A program made the translations under genes and the position numbers. The notes beneath the pieces were generated by a model. The model searched no databases, was not told the origin of the DNA, and worked only from the letters and a program-made list of their open reading frames with translations. Shown piece after piece: positions 1-8,865 of a DNA stretch of 64,000 bases; the first letter of the stretch is position 1; each line of letters starts with the position of its first letter. Source of the DNA: Rhodococcoides kyotonense (GTDB lineage: Bacteria > Actinomycetota > Actinomycetes > Mycobacteriales > Mycobacteriaceae); the NCBI RefSeq assembly GCF_900188125.1, contig NZ_FZOW01000014.1:1-64000 (forward strand), written 5' to 3'.

Positions 1-128
1 ATCCCCAACACCTTGGGATCCGTCGTCGTCACCGCCTTGTGAACAAAAGAACCCTTCGGTCCCATCCGCGGCGGAAACGGGCGAGCCGCCTCCACAACGG
101 GAGCCGGCCTAGGCGCTAGGGCAGTCAC
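1..128 (-). CDS. ctaD: Cytochrome c oxidase subunit I, N-terminal fragment
   Basis: Only the first 42 codons lie in the window; the gene continues past base 1. The reading starts at a GTG at 128 with AGGAGG 7-8 bases upstream. The peptide carries [16 protein letters not shown] followed by [10 protein letters not shown], which matches the N-terminus of actinobacterial CtaD just before the first membrane helix. CtaD is the haem-copper catalytic subunit of the aa3 terminal oxidase in the plasma membrane. Its head-to-head position with a FecB-like lipoprotein gene matches the Rv3043c/Rv3044 arrangement of M. tuberculosis (from memory). The fragment is too short for a domain test, so the call rests on the motif and the synteny. 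Confidence 0.85.
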   Translation of the reverse strand, partial: MTALAPRPAPVVEAARPFPPRMGPKGSFVHKAVTTTDPKVLG

Positions 129-435
129 TGATCCTCCTGAAGATGCGTCCCACCGACGAGCATGCGAGGGACGTCCGGGTGTCTTGCGCTATGTGGAATC
201 GTAGACCGTGACCCGGTGCCACGCCGAACCGGTCCTACCGTGTGTCGTACTGACCCCTCGAACGTATTCGACTACCTCCTCCGACCTTGCATTCCTGGTC
301 GTGACTGAGGTTCGGCTAACTTCTCGGTCTCACCGCGGAGGCGCCGAATCATGCGCCCCGCGAGGCGGACCCGGCACGATGCGCCCGACTCGATAAGGTG
401 TGACGGCACCCGACTCCCGTTAGGAACCCCACGAG

Positions 436-1542
436 TTGTCCAATCAGTCTTCCTGGTCATTCCTGCAGGCTCCACTCCCGGCCTCGCGCATCTCCCCCGT
501 GATCTCCGGACTCGTGCTCGCCGTCGGTGTGTCCCTCACCGCCTCGGCTTGCACGGACACCCCTGCGGCCGAGGACAACGCGTCGACCATCGTGCGCAGT
601 ACCACCAACGTCGCGGGTGCGGGGGTCGTCGGCAACAACCGCCCGACGGTCGGACTGTGCCCCGCGGCCGCTCCCCTGGATCCGACGGGCATCGAGGGTT
701 CCGTTCGGCCCGTCGGACACAGTGAGGGCATCAGCGAAATTCCCGCCGATCCGACGCGGATCGTCGTCCTCGACGCCGCGGCGCTCGATGCCAGCTGCGC
801 CCTCGGGCTGTGGGAACGCGTCGTCGGAGCGTCGACTCTGGATCCCGACTTCCGGGGCGATGGTGATCAGGAGTTGTACCTCGGCACAGGAATAGCCGAG
901 ATCCCGAGCGTCGGTACCGTCGGCTCCCCGGATCTGAACGCGATCGCAGGACTCGACCCCGATCTCATCATCGGTGCCGATTCTCTGGGTACCGAGACGT
1001 ACGACGCCTTGAGCGGAATCGCTCCGACTGTGTTCACCAGTTCCGACGCGGGTTGGAAGGGCACATTCTTGCAGTCGGCCGCAGCTCTCGGCCGCGGCCA
1101 GACCGGGTTCGACGAGCTCGCGCGATTCAGCGCCGACGCCGAACAGGTAGGTCGCGACGTCAACGCCACCCAGACACAGGCGTCGATCGTGCGTTTTCTA
1201 CCCGACGAGATCGTCACGGACGGTCCGTCGTCGTTCGCAGGTGAGGTCCTCGGGGAAATCGGAGTGGCTCGGCCACCCTCCCAGCAGGAAACGTCGAACA
1301 CCGTCCCCGCCGACGACCTCTCCGGAGTCGAAGGCGACATCGTGTACGTCCGATTCGACGGCGAGGACGGCGAAACCTTCGGGACGGACGTCATGAACGG
1401 CGACGCGTGGAAAGACCTCAGTTCGGCGAAGGACGGACGGGTGTTCGCCGTCGACGACACGATCTGGTCCGGTAGCGGCATCGTCGCCGCGCGCGCACTC
1501 CTTGCGGATGTCACCAACTCGCTGAACGCGTACGTTTCCTGA
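436..1542 (+). CDS. fecB: Siderophore-binding ABC lipoprotein, FecB-like
   Basis: This is a periplasmic-type binding protein for iron-siderophore uptake. It has a lipobox, LTASAC, ending at Cys39, so it should be a lipid-anchored surface protein. The fold signature is visible in the successive blocks RIVVLDAAALDA, IPSVGTVGSPDLNAIAGLDPDLIIG and a C-terminal GRVFAVDDTIWSGSG region. The start is uncertain: TTG at 436 has AGGAA about ten bases upstream and gives an arginine before the hydrophobic stretch, whereas GTG at 499 would leave a signal without a positive charge. A repeat sequence overlaps the N-terminal codons. The divergent ctaD matches the Rv3043c/Rv3044 order. No permease or ATPase gene is adjacent, so transport partners must lie elsewhere. 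Confidence 0.85.
   Translation: MSNQSSWSFLQAPLPASRISPVISGLVLAVGVSLTASACTDTPAAEDNASTIVRSTTNVAGAGVVGNNRPTVGLCPAAAPLDPTGIEGSVRPVGHSEGISEIPADPTRIVVLDAAALDASCALGLWERVVGASTLDPDFRGDGDQELYLGTGIAEIPSVGTVGSPDLNAIAGLDPDLIIGADSLGTETYDALSGIAPTVFTSSDAGWKGTFLQSAAALGRGQTGFDELARFSADAEQVGRDVNATQTQASIVRFLPDEIVTDGPSSFAGEVLGEIGVARPPSQQETSNTVPADDLSGVEGDIVYVRFDGEDGETFGTDVMNGDAWKDLSSAKDGRVFAVDDTIWSGSGIVAARALLADVTNSLNAYVS
455..483 (+). repeat. Dispersed 21-nt repeat, copy A
   Basis: The stretch 460-480 reads TTCCTGCAGGCTCCACTCCC plus G and is identical to the complement of 34228-34248. The similarity continues outward with one mismatch (ggtcA versus ggtcG at the 5' side). It contains the palindrome CCTGCAGG. Both copies point the same way as the gene that starts just after them. 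Here it falls within the first codons of the fecB reading frame if the TTG at 436 is used. Confidence 0.75.
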
Positions 1543-1543
1543 C

Positions 1544-2017
1544 ATGCCGATACCGGAGTTCGTCCTCGCGCTGCGCAGTCAGGTCGGCACGTCGCCGCTG
1601 TGGCTGTCGGGCGTCAGCGCAGTCGTCCTCGACGCCGACGAGCGCATCCTGCTGACCCGCCGCCGCGACAACGGACTCTGGGCCATCGTGTCCGGAATCC
1701 TGGAACCTGGCGAAGAGCCCGGTCCCGCCGCGCTCCGCGAGATCGCCGAGGAAACGGGTCTCGACGCCGAACTCGTCCGCCTGACGAGCGTCGACGTCAC
1801 CGAGAAGATCACGTACCCCAACGGCGACGTCGCGCAATACCTCGACATCACCTTCCTCGCCCGGCATACCGGCGGGGTCGCGCGGGTGGCCGACGACGAG
1901 AACCTCGCAGTCGAATGGTTCGACCTGACCGACTTGCCCGACGACCTCACCACCACCTCCCACCTCCGAATCACCAAGGCGCTCAGCGGGTCCGCCGAGG
2001 CCTGGTTCCGGCGCTGA
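1544..2017 (+). CDS. Nudix hydrolase
   Basis: The 157-residue protein carries a complete Nudix box (G-x5-E-x7-REIAEETGL), seen as GILEPGEEPGPAALREIAEE at about residues 52-71 and continuing TGL. This motif binds Mg2+ and hydrolyses a nucleoside diphosphate linked to another group. The substrate cannot be read from the sequence. It starts one base after the fecB stop codon, so the two are probably cotranscribed. The 3' end runs into the repeat array beginning near 2036. Length is typical for a one-domain Nudix enzyme. Confidence 0.85.
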   Translation: MPIPEFVLALRSQVGTSPLWLSGVSAVVLDADERILLTRRRDNGLWAIVSGILEPGEEPGPAALREIAEETGLDAELVRLTSVDVTEKITYPNGDVAQYLDITFLARHTGGVARVADDENLAVEWFDLTDLPDDLTTTSHLRITKALSGSAEAWFRR

Positions 2018-2035
2018 TCGCTCCGGCACTCGCCT

Positions 2036-2325
2036 CCGGCGTCACCCACCCCGGAGCCACCCACCCCGGAGCGAATGCCTCCCTCGCTCACTCTGAGTGA
2101 CCGAATGTCACCTTCGCTCCCCCAAGTGACCGAATGCCACCCTCGCTCACTCTGAGTGACCGAATGCCACCCTCGCTCCCCCAAGTGACCGAATGCCACC
2201 CTCGCTCACTCTGAGTGACCGAATGTCACCTTCGCTCGATGTCGGCTCGCCCGCCGACCGGAGCGAATGCCTCCCTCACTCACTCTGAGTGACCGAATGT
2301 CACCTTCGCTCCGACTCGCGTGCCC
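2036..2325. repeat. Array of about eight 28-30-bp imperfect repeats
   Basis: Between the Nudix gene and the SPFH gene there is no gene but a series of units of the form gaccgaatgYcaccYtcgct followed alternately by cactctgagt or cccccaagt. Clear units start at 2071, 2099, 2128, 2158, 2187 and 2217, and two more lie at 2262-2321 after a short unrelated spacer. One unit type contains the perfect inverted repeat TCACTC-T-GAGTGA, so a transcript could form serial hairpins. The 5' flank (2041-2072) has two copies of ccacccaccccggag. Units abut with no unique spacers, so it is not a CRISPR array. Function is unknown. Confidence 0.8.
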
Positions 2326-2330
2326 AGAAT

Positions 2331-2351
2331 GTGATATCACTTTAGTATCAC
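2331..2351 (+). promoter_or_regulatory. Palindromic operator and -10 element before the SPFH/RHH pair
   Basis: GTGATATCAC (2331-2340) is a perfect palindrome, and its GTGATA half pairs with TATCAC at 2346-2351 to make a second inverted repeat. A -10-like TAGTAT (2343-2348) sits between the half-sites, and GGGAGG (2361-2366) is the ribosome-binding site for the ATG at 2372. Ribbon-helix-helix regulators bind such short palindromes, and the second gene of the operon encodes one. Autoregulation is an inference. Confidence 0.5.
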
Positions 2352-2371
2352 CACGACGCAGGGAGGTTCAC

Positions 2372-3304
2372 ATGTCTTCATCCACCACTGCCGCACCCAC
2401 GACCGTCGCCGAGAAGCCGACGGGCACCCCGACCACCACGATCGCCGAACGCCCCGGCTGGGATCTGCCCGGCTGGTCGATGCTCGGCGTCGGACTCGTT
2501 CTGTTCTTCGGCGGGATCGCGGCGTTCGTCTTCGGACTGCCGCTCTCGCTGCCGGCGCTCAGCGTCGTAGGCGTCGTACTGTTTCTTCTGTCGCTGCCGG
2601 CCCTGATCGGACTGACTCTCGTACAGCCGAATCAAGCTCGCGTACTGCAACTTCTGGGTAGCTCGTACAGCGGGACTCTTCGCACACCCGGTCTACGCTG
2701 GACCAACCCGCTGACCATCAGGAGGGCGATCTCCACTCGGATTCGCAATCACGAAACGGGTCAGTCCAAGGTCAACGACGCCGACGGCAATCCGATCGAG
2801 ATCTCCGCGATCGTCGTCTGGCAGGTCGCCGATACTGCGCTGGCGTCGTTCCAGGTCGACGACTACGAGGAGTTCGTCGCGGTACAGACCGAATCGGCCG
2901 TCCGGCACATCGCGGGCAGCTACCCGTACGACGCCGAAGGCCGAATGTCGTTGCGCGAGAACGCCGACGAGATCACCGCGGCGATGTCGCTCGAAGTACA
3001 CGCACGCGTCAGGTCGGCAGGCGTCGAGGTCATCGAGACTCGGATCAACCGCCTCGCCTATGCACCGGAGATCGCACAGGCCATGCTCCGACGTCAGCAA
3101 GCCGGCGCCGTCATCGCGGCGCGTCAGCAGATCGTCGAGGGCGCAGTCGGCATGGTGGACATGGCACTGTCGAGGTTGGAGGAGAAGCACGTCGTCGAGC
3201 TCGACGAGGAGCGGAAGGCCACCATGGTCTCGAACCTGCTCGTCGTGCTGTGCAGTGACCGCGACACACAGCCGGTCGTGAACACCGGATCGCTGTACCA
3301 GTGA
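2372..3304 (+). CDS. SPFH/Band 7 (slipin-like) membrane protein
   Basis: The 310-residue protein has a Pro/Thr-rich cytoplasmic N-terminus, a hydrophobic hairpin at about residues 40-90, and then an SPFH domain ([22 protein letters not shown], later [10 protein letters not shown] and a coiled segment [20 protein letters not shown]). SPFH proteins form ring-like membrane scaffolds; the client here is unknown. No NfeD-like partner is present. The ATG at 2372, preceded by GGGAGG, is preferred over an upstream in-frame ATG inside the repeat array. It is followed after three bases by a ribbon-helix-helix gene, forming a two-gene unit behind a palindromic promoter. Confidence 0.85.
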   Translation: MSSSTTAAPTTVAEKPTGTPTTTIAERPGWDLPGWSMLGVGLVLFFGGIAAFVFGLPLSLPALSVVGVVLFLLSLPALIGLTLVQPNQARVLQLLGSSYSGTLRTPGLRWTNPLTIRRAISTRIRNHETGQSKVNDADGNPIEISAIVVWQVADTALASFQVDDYEEFVAVQTESAVRHIAGSYPYDAEGRMSLRENADEITAAMSLEVHARVRSAGVEVIETRINRLAYAPEIAQAMLRRQQAGAVIAARQQIVEGAVGMVDMALSRLEEKHVVELDEERKATMVSNLLVVLCSDRDTQPVVNTGSLYQ

Positions 3305-3307
3305 CGC

Positions 3308-3505
3308 ATGGCCGTCGAACGTAAGAAGCTGTTGCTGCGGTTGGACCCAGCGGTGCACGACGCACTGGCCCGCTGGGCCGCCGACGACCTTCGCAGCACC
3401 AACGCACAAATCGAATTCCTACTCAGGCGCGCGCTGACCGACCAGGGTCGAATGCCGAAGGACGCCGAGAAGATCCGGAAACAAGGAAGGCCCCCCGGCT
3501 CGTAG
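3308..3505 (+). CDS. Ribbon-helix-helix DNA-binding protein (Arc/CopG-like)
   Basis: This 65-residue protein begins [20 protein letters not shown], the alternating beta-strand and first helix of the RHH fold, followed by [14 protein letters not shown], which fits the second helix. Proteins of this kind bind DNA as dimers through the beta-ribbon. It starts three bases after the SPFH stop codon. The gene pair resembles an antitoxin-style regulator next to its target, but the SPFH protein is not a known toxin, so I call it a probable autoregulator. Its last codons run into the hairpin shared with nrdF. Confidence 0.8.
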   Translation: MAVERKKLLLRLDPAVHDALARWAADDLRSTNAQIEFLLRRALTDQGRMPKDAEKIRKQGRPPGS

Positions 3506-3524
3506 CCGAGGGGCCTTCCCCTTA
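3485..3524. terminator. Bidirectional terminator, RHH gene and nrdF
   Basis: GGAAGGCCCC and GGGGCCTTCC form a long G+C-rich stem closed by CGGCTCGTAGCCG, with A- and T-rich tails on either side. It overlaps the end of the RHH gene and lies 9 bases before the nrdF stop codon, so it can serve both convergent transcripts. Confidence 0.8.
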
Positions 3525-3532
3525 CCTGTGAC

Positions 3533-4564
<1,032 letters not shown>

Positions 4565-4574
4565 TTAGCACTGC

Positions 4575-6737
4575 TCACAGCATGCAGCTGACGCAACCTT
4601 CCACCTCGGTCCCCTCCAGCGCCATCTGGCGCAGACGGATGTAGTACAGCGTCTTGATGCCCTTGCGCCATGCGTAGATCTGCGCCTTGTTGATGTCGCG
4701 CGTCGTGGCGGTGTCCTTGAAGAACAGCGTCAGCGACAGACCCTGGTCGACGTGCTGGGTCGCCGCGGCGTACGTGTCGATGATCTTCTCGTAGCCGATC
4801 TCGTACGCGTCCTGGTAGTAGTCCAGGTTGTCGTTGTCCAGGTACGGCGCCGGGTAGTAGACGCGACCGATCTTGCCTTCTTTGCGGATCTCGATCTTCG
4901 ACGCGACCGGGTGGATCGACGACGTCGAGTTGTTGATGTACGAGATCGAGCCCGTCGGAGGAACGGCCTGCAGGTTCTGGTTGTAGATGCCGTACTCCTG
5001 CACCGACTTCTTCAACGCCGTCCAGTCGTCCTGCGTCGGGATGTGCACCTCGGCGTCGGCGAACAATGTAGCGACGCGAGCCGTGCTCGGCTCCCAGACC
5101 TGGTCGGTGTACTTGTCGAAGAATTCACCCGACGCGTACTTGGACTGCGGGAAGCCCTTGAAGTACGTTCCGCGATCCTTCGCAAGCTGGTTCGACGCCT
5201 GAATCGCGTGGAACAGCACCGTGTAGAAGTAGATGTTCGTGAAGTCGATGCCTTCGGTCGAGCCGTAGTAGATACGCTCGCGGGCCAGGTAACCGTGCAG
5301 GTTCATCTGCCCGAGGCCGATGGCGTGAGAGTCGTTGTTGCCCTGCTCGATCGACGGCACCGAGAAGATGTGCGTCTGATCGGACACCGCCGTCAGACCA
5401 CGGATCGCGACGGCGATGGTCTTACCGAAATCGGGCGAGTCCATCGTCTTCGCGATGTTCAGCGACCCGAGATTGCACGAAATGTCCTTGCCGACATGGC
5501 TGTAGGAGAGATCGTCGTTGAACAGCGACGGCGTCGAGACCTGCAGGATCTCCGAGCACAGGTTGGAGTGCGTGATCTTGCCGTCGATCGGGTTGGCCCG
5601 ATTCACGGTGTCCTCGAACATGATGTACGGGTAGCCGGACTCGAACTGCAGCTCGGCGAGCGTCTGAAAGAATTCGCGAGCCTTGATCTTGGTCTTGCGA
5701 ATTCGCCTGTCGTCGACCATCTCGTAGTACTTCTCGGTGACGTTGATGTCTGCGAACGGAACGCCGTAGATGCGCTCGACGTCGTACGGCGAGAACAGGT
5801 ACATCTCTTCGTTCTTCTTCGCCAGCTCGAACGTGATGTCGGGAATGACGATTCCGAGCGACAGAGTTTTGATGCGGATCTTCTCGTCGGCGTTCTCGCG
5901 CTTGGTGTCGAGGAACTTGTAGACGTCGGGGTGATGCGCGTGCAGGTACACCGCACCCGCGCCCTGACGCGCACCGAGCTGGTTGGCGTACGAGAACGAG
6001 TCCTCGAGCAGCTTCATGATCGGGATGACGCCGGAGCTCTGGTTCTCGATGCGCTTGATCGGCGCACCGGCCTCACGAATGTTGCTGAGCAGCAACGCAA
6101 CTCCGCCACCGCGCTTGGACAGCTGCAGGGCCGAGTTGATGGAGCGACCGATGGACTCCATGTTGTCCTCGATACGCAGCAGGAAGCACGACACCGGCTC
6201 ACCGCGCTGCTTCTTGCCCGAGTTGAGGAACGTCGGCGTCGCCGGCTGGAACCGACCGGCGATGATCTCGTCGACCAGATCGGTCGCGAGAGCTTCGTCT
6301 CCGGCCGCCAGCGTCAGAGCCACCATGCACACGCGATCCTCGAAACGCTCGAGGTAACGCTTGCCGTCGAACGTCTTGAGCGTGTACGACGTGTAGTACT
6401 TGAACGCACCGAGGAACGTCGGGAAGCGGAACTTCTTCGAATACGCGTGATTGATGAGGAACTTCACGAACTCCCGCGAGTACTGGTCCAGAACCTCGGG
6501 CTCGTAGTAGTTCTCCTCGACGAGGTAATCGAGCTTCTCGTCCAGGTCGTGGAAGAACACCGTGTTCTGGTTGACGTGCTGCAGAAAGTACTGATTGGCA
6601 GCTTCGCGGTCCTTCTCGAACTGAATCTCGCCGTTGGGGCCGTACAGATTCAGCATCGCGTTCAACGCGTGGTAATCCAGATCGCTTTCCGATCGAACGG
6701 CGTTGACGGGTGCTGCCTCGGTGATGGTCGGTGCCAC
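4575..6737 (-). CDS. nrdE: Class Ib ribonucleotide reductase, alpha subunit
   Basis: NrdE reduces ribonucleoside diphosphates to deoxyribonucleotides. The 720-residue protein shows the radical site Asn392-x-Cys394-x-Glu396 (NLCSE), the substrate-reducing disulfide pair Cys184 (PVSCF) and Cys421 (ISCNLGS), and the C-terminal shuttle pair Cys715/Cys718 (CVSCML) that is re-reduced by NrdH. The N-terminus lacks the extended ATP-cone of class Ia enzymes, as expected for class Ib. It lies between nrdI and nrdF in one transcription unit. A 675-residue open frame on the opposite strand is a composition shadow. Confidence 0.97.
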   Translation of the reverse strand: MAPTITEAAPVNAVRSESDLDYHALNAMLNLYGPNGEIQFEKDREAANQYFLQHVNQNTVFFHDLDEKLDYLVEENYYEPEVLDQYSREFVKFLINHAYSKKFRFPTFLGAFKYYTSYTLKTFDGKRYLERFEDRVCMVALTLAAGDEALATDLVDEIIAGRFQPATPTFLNSGKKQRGEPVSCFLLRIEDNMESIGRSINSALQLSKRGGGVALLLSNIREAGAPIKRIENQSSGVIPIMKLLEDSFSYANQLGARQGAGAVYLHAHHPDVYKFLDTKRENADEKIRIKTLSLGIVIPDITFELAKKNEEMYLFSPYDVERIYGVPFADINVTEKYYEMVDDRRIRKTKIKAREFFQTLAELQFESGYPYIMFEDTVNRANPIDGKITHSNLCSEILQVSTPSLFNDDLSYSHVGKDISCNLGSLNIAKTMDSPDFGKTIAVAIRGLTAVSDQTHIFSVPSIEQGNNDSHAIGLGQMNLHGYLARERIYYGSTEGIDFTNIYFYTVLFHAIQASNQLAKDRGTYFKGFPQSKYASGEFFDKYTDQVWEPSTARVATLFADAEVHIPTQDDWTALKKSVQEYGIYNQNLQAVPPTGSISYINNSTSSIHPVASKIEIRKEGKIGRVYYPAPYLDNDNLDYYQDAYEIGYEKIIDTYAAATQHVDQGLSLTLFFKDTATTRDINKAQIYAWRKGIKTLYYIRLRQMALEGTEVEGCVSCML

Positions 6738-6775
6738 GGCGATCGCTCCAGTTCCTCGTGTGTTCCGGTGTTTGA

Positions 6776-7240
6776 CTAATGAATGTGCGCAGCGCGGCGG
6801 GATTCGCGCTCCCAGAAATCCTCCAGCCCTTCACGGACTCGATGGACGTCTTCTGGGGTGCCCATCAGTTCGAATCGATAGAGATACGGAACTGCGCACT
6901 TCTGCGAAATGACGTCGCCTGCAAAGCAGAACGAATCACCGAAGTTTGTGTTACCGGCTGCGATGACGGCTCTGATCAGGGACCGATTGTGCTTCTGATT
7001 GAGAAACTTGATGACCTGCTTCGGAACGTAACTGGTGTCACGACCCTCGTACGTCATTCCCCCGCCGTACGTGGGAACGATCAGCACATACGGCTGATCG
7101 ACCGAGAAGTTCTCAGGGTGTCGGAGTGGAATCCGACTCGCCGGAAGCGCGAGCTTGGTGACGAATCGGTGCGTATTCTCGGACGCACTCGAGAAGTAGA
7201 CGATCGGGTGCGTCGACTGTGGAGTGAGAGCGGAAGTCAC
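6776..7240 (-). CDS. nrdI: Flavodoxin-like NrdI, activator of NrdF
   Basis: NrdI is an FMN protein that supplies the oxidant for assembling the dimanganese-tyrosyl cofactor of NrdF. The sequence opens with [15 protein letters not shown], the phosphate-binding loop of this family, and has PTYGGGM and [14 protein letters not shown] in the flavin-binding loops. At 154 residues it is of normal length. It sits between nrdH and nrdE, 20 bases after the nrdH stop, which is the standard operon order. Confidence 0.96.
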   Translation of the reverse strand: MTSALTPQSTHPIVYFSSASENTHRFVTKLALPASRIPLRHPENFSVDQPYVLIVPTYGGGMTYEGRDTSYVPKQVIKFLNQKHNRSLIRAVIAAGNTNFGDSFCFAGDVISQKCAVPYLYRFELMGTPEDVHRVREGLEDFWERESRRAAHIH

Positions 7241-7260
7241 ACCTGCTCATCCCCGTCCCT

Positions 7261-7494
7261 TCAAGCGACGTGTGCGGTGAGCGCCTTGATGCGATCGGGG
7301 CGGAAGCCCGCCCAGTGATCATCCCCGGCGACGACGACGGGAGCCTGCAGGTACCCGAGTGCCATCACGTAGTCACGGGCCTCGGAGTCCTGCGTGATGT
7401 CGACGACGGAGTATTCGATGCCCTCTTTGTCGAGAGCGCGGTAGGTGGCATTGCACTGAACGCAGGCGGGCTTGGTGTACACGGTGATACTCAT
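7261..7494 (-). CDS. nrdH: Glutaredoxin-like electron donor NrdH
   Basis: NrdH is a 77-residue redoxin that reduces the C-terminal cysteines of NrdE and is itself reduced by thioredoxin reductase. The active site is Cys11-Val-Gln-Cys14 (ACVQC), followed by the family signature at the C-terminus, WAGFRPDRIKAL. It is the first gene of nrdHIEF. The ribosome-binding site is the GGGAGAAGGG stretch upstream of the ATG at 7494. About 250 bases upstream lies a pair of sites that look like NrdR boxes. Confidence 0.97.
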   Translation of the reverse strand: MSITVYTKPACVQCNATYRALDKEGIEYSVVDITQDSEARDYVMALGYLQAPVVVAGDDHWAGFRPDRIKALTAHVA

Positions 7495-7745
7495 GAGGGT
7501 TCCCTTCTCCCTGTCCGAGACCGACGGCCTTCGCCTTGATCTCGTTGTGCGCTGCGTGACTCTTCATGTGGAACACCGACCGATCTTCGGACGTTCCCGG
7601 ACTCTCGCGAATTGGGGTTACGTGATAATCGGACCGGCGATCGAACCTTCGACGGAAACCCGAACGGAAGTCGATCAGTCGAGGATTTCAGCCACTAGTC
7701 GCTCGGTTTTTCACCCGATCGCGTTGTGCTCTCTCGACTGCTCAG

Positions 7746-7793
7746 ACACTACACCTTGTGTCCGACATATGCCTACAACACGAGATGTTGCGA
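7746..7793 (-). promoter_or_regulatory. Pair of NrdR boxes upstream of nrdH
   Basis: ACACTACACCTTGTGT (7746-7761) and ACACGAGATGTTGCGA (7778-7793) match the 16-bp NrdR box pattern ACACWANATNTWGTGT at most conserved positions, the first almost perfectly. They are separated by 16 bp, so their starts are 32 bp or three helical turns apart, which is the spacing known for NrdR tandem sites. The rest of the 7495-7985 interval holds no convincing gene; if transcription starts near the boxes, nrdH has a leader of about 240 bases. No nrdR gene is in the window. Confidence 0.7.
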
Positions 7794-7989
7794 ACCACAA
7801 CCGTGGTATTCGCTGGTCACAGCCCTACCGTCCCGACGAACCCGAGGTCGCCTCGGCGTGTCGCGCATCACACCGCGAATATGTGTTCCGTCACAGACGT
7901 CGGCCGCCTCAGCGACGAGCTCGAAAGCCAAATCGACACGCCGCACCGAGGGGGTGAAATTCAGCGGACAGCGGGGTCGAGAAACGCAC

Positions 7990-8020
7990 GAACCCCCGAA
8001 CTTCACGAGTTCGGGGGTTC
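7990..8020 (-). terminator. Terminator downstream of rpmJ
   Basis: A perfect 13-bp stem, GAACCCCCGAACT with AGTTCGGGGGTTC, is closed by a five-base loop. It lies 21 bases beyond the rpmJ stop codon. The stem is perfect but the T tail is weak. Confidence 0.65.
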
Positions 8021-8041
8021 TGCCTCGATCGAGCTGCGCAG

Positions 8042-8164
8042 TCAGCGCTGTCGCGCCTTGAAACGCGGCTCCTTCTTGTTGATGACGAACACCTTGCCGT
8101 GCCGACGCACGACCTGCGCGCCAGGCTTGTCCTTCAGAGACTTCAGTGAGTTGCGTACCTTCAT
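8042..8164 (-). CDS. rpmJ: Ribosomal protein L36, cysteine-free (zinc-independent) form
   Basis: This 40-codon gene encodes [20 protein letters not shown] followed by [20 protein letters not shown], a complete L36 of the longer type. The zinc ribbon of ordinary L36 needs three cysteines and a histidine; this copy has no cysteine, so it is the C-minus paralogue made when zinc is scarce. A Zur-box-like palindrome lies just 15 bases upstream of the ATG, which supports that role. It is placed between nrdH and the FMN reductase, genes that are neighbours in M. tuberculosis, so it looks like an insertion into a conserved block. A terminator hairpin follows. Confidence 0.92.
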   Translation of the reverse strand: MKVRNSLKSLKDKPGAQVVRRHGKVFVINKKEPRFKARQR

Positions 8165-8177
8165 GCCGCAACTCTAC

Positions 8178-8196
8178 ATGAAAACGATTTTCGTTA
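8178..8196 (-). promoter_or_regulatory. Zur box upstream of rpmJ
   Basis: TGAAAACGATTTTCG at 8179-8193 matches the actinobacterial Zur consensus TGAAAATNATTTTCA at 13 of 15 positions and is nearly palindromic. It ends about 15 bases from the rpmJ start codon, so it must overlap the promoter. Zinc-bound Zur would repress the gene and zinc starvation would release it. Confidence 0.75.
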
Positions 8197-8760
8197 CGCG
8201 TTGACCAGTTCGTTCGATGCCTTGACCAGCTCGACGACCACTGCGGAGATCTGGCCTGCAACCTCGGCGTTCTCACGCGGGTGTGCCGAACCGAACTTGT
8301 CGATCGTGCCGCCGATGGAGAGCTCGACGTCGTCGAGGACCTTGCCGCCTGCGATGCCGACTGCCTTGCGTGCGTCGTCGTGAGCCCACTTGGCACCGTT
8401 GCCACTCGGGGAAGCGCTGATGACTGCGACGGGCTTGCCGAACACGGCGCCGGCGCCGTAGGGACGCGACAGCCAGTCGATGGCGTTCTTCAGAACGGCC
8501 GGAATGGTGCCGTTGTATTCGGGTGTGACCAGCAGGAACGCGGTGGCCTTCTCGGCAGCTGCGCGCAGCTCGAGGGCAGCGGCGGGGACAGTGCCCTCGA
8601 CGTCGATGTCCTCGTTGTAGAACGGAACGTCGGCGAGTCCGGAGTACACGACCACGTCGGCACCTTCGGGCGCGAGCGAGGCCGCGGTCTCGGCGATCTG
8701 CTTGTTGACGGAGTCGGCGCGGAGGCTTCCGACGAGTGCCAGAACGTGAGCGTTGCCCAT
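8194..8760 (-). CDS. NADPH-dependent FMN reductase family protein
   Basis: The 188-residue protein has the flavodoxin-like NADPH:FMN/quinone reductase fold. Visible signatures are the phosphate loop GSLRADSVNKQIA near the N-terminus and TPEYNGTIPAVLKNAIDWLS around residues 79-98, which holds the flavin. The probable role is reduction of flavin, quinones or other electrophiles in the cytoplasm. It is transcribed away from a TetR-family gene, an arrangement that matches Rv3054c/Rv3055 (from memory) and suggests local control by that regulator. The Zur box of rpmJ begins at its stop codon. Confidence 0.88.
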   Translation of the reverse strand: MGNAHVLALVGSLRADSVNKQIAETAASLAPEGADVVVYSGLADVPFYNEDIDVEGTVPAAALELRAAAEKATAFLLVTPEYNGTIPAVLKNAIDWLSRPYGAGAVFGKPVAVISASPSGNGAKWAHDDARKAVGIAGGKVLDDVELSIGGTIDKFGSAHPRENAEVAGQISAVVVELVKASNELVNA

Positions 8761-8821
8761 GACTGTTCTTCCTTAAATGTCGAGTGATAGCTGGTGTTCG
8801 ATCAATTCCTACCACTCAACC

Positions 8822-8833
8822 GGACCGTGGTCC
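8822..8833. promoter_or_regulatory. Possible TetR operator in the divergent promoter region
   Basis: GGACCGTGGTCC has two perfect 5-bp arms (GGACC/GGTCC) around two bases. It lies in the 105-bp gap between the FMN reductase and the TetR gene, 33 bases before the regulator's start. Assignment to this regulator is by position only. Confidence 0.35.
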
Positions 8834-8865
8834 ACTTTCATTCCCGAACAGGTAGAGTGTCCGAT

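Noticed and set aside
208..731. Small open frames upstream of and across the start of fecB
   Set aside because: They lack ribosome-binding sites and motifs, and three overlap each other on both strands; only the fecB frame shows a lipobox and binding-protein blocks.
2036..2325. CRISPR array
   Set aside because: Repeat units abut directly and no unique spacers or cas genes are present.
4752..6779. 675-codon open frame antisense to nrdE
   Set aside because: It mirrors nrdE codon by codon and is rich in Arg, Val, Leu and Asp, as expected of the complementary frame in high-GC genes. It shows no domain and has no independent start signal.
7773..8405. 210-codon minus-strand frame spanning the rpmJ region
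   Set aside because: It passes through rpmJ, the terminator and the FMN reductase in another frame and has no family signature.
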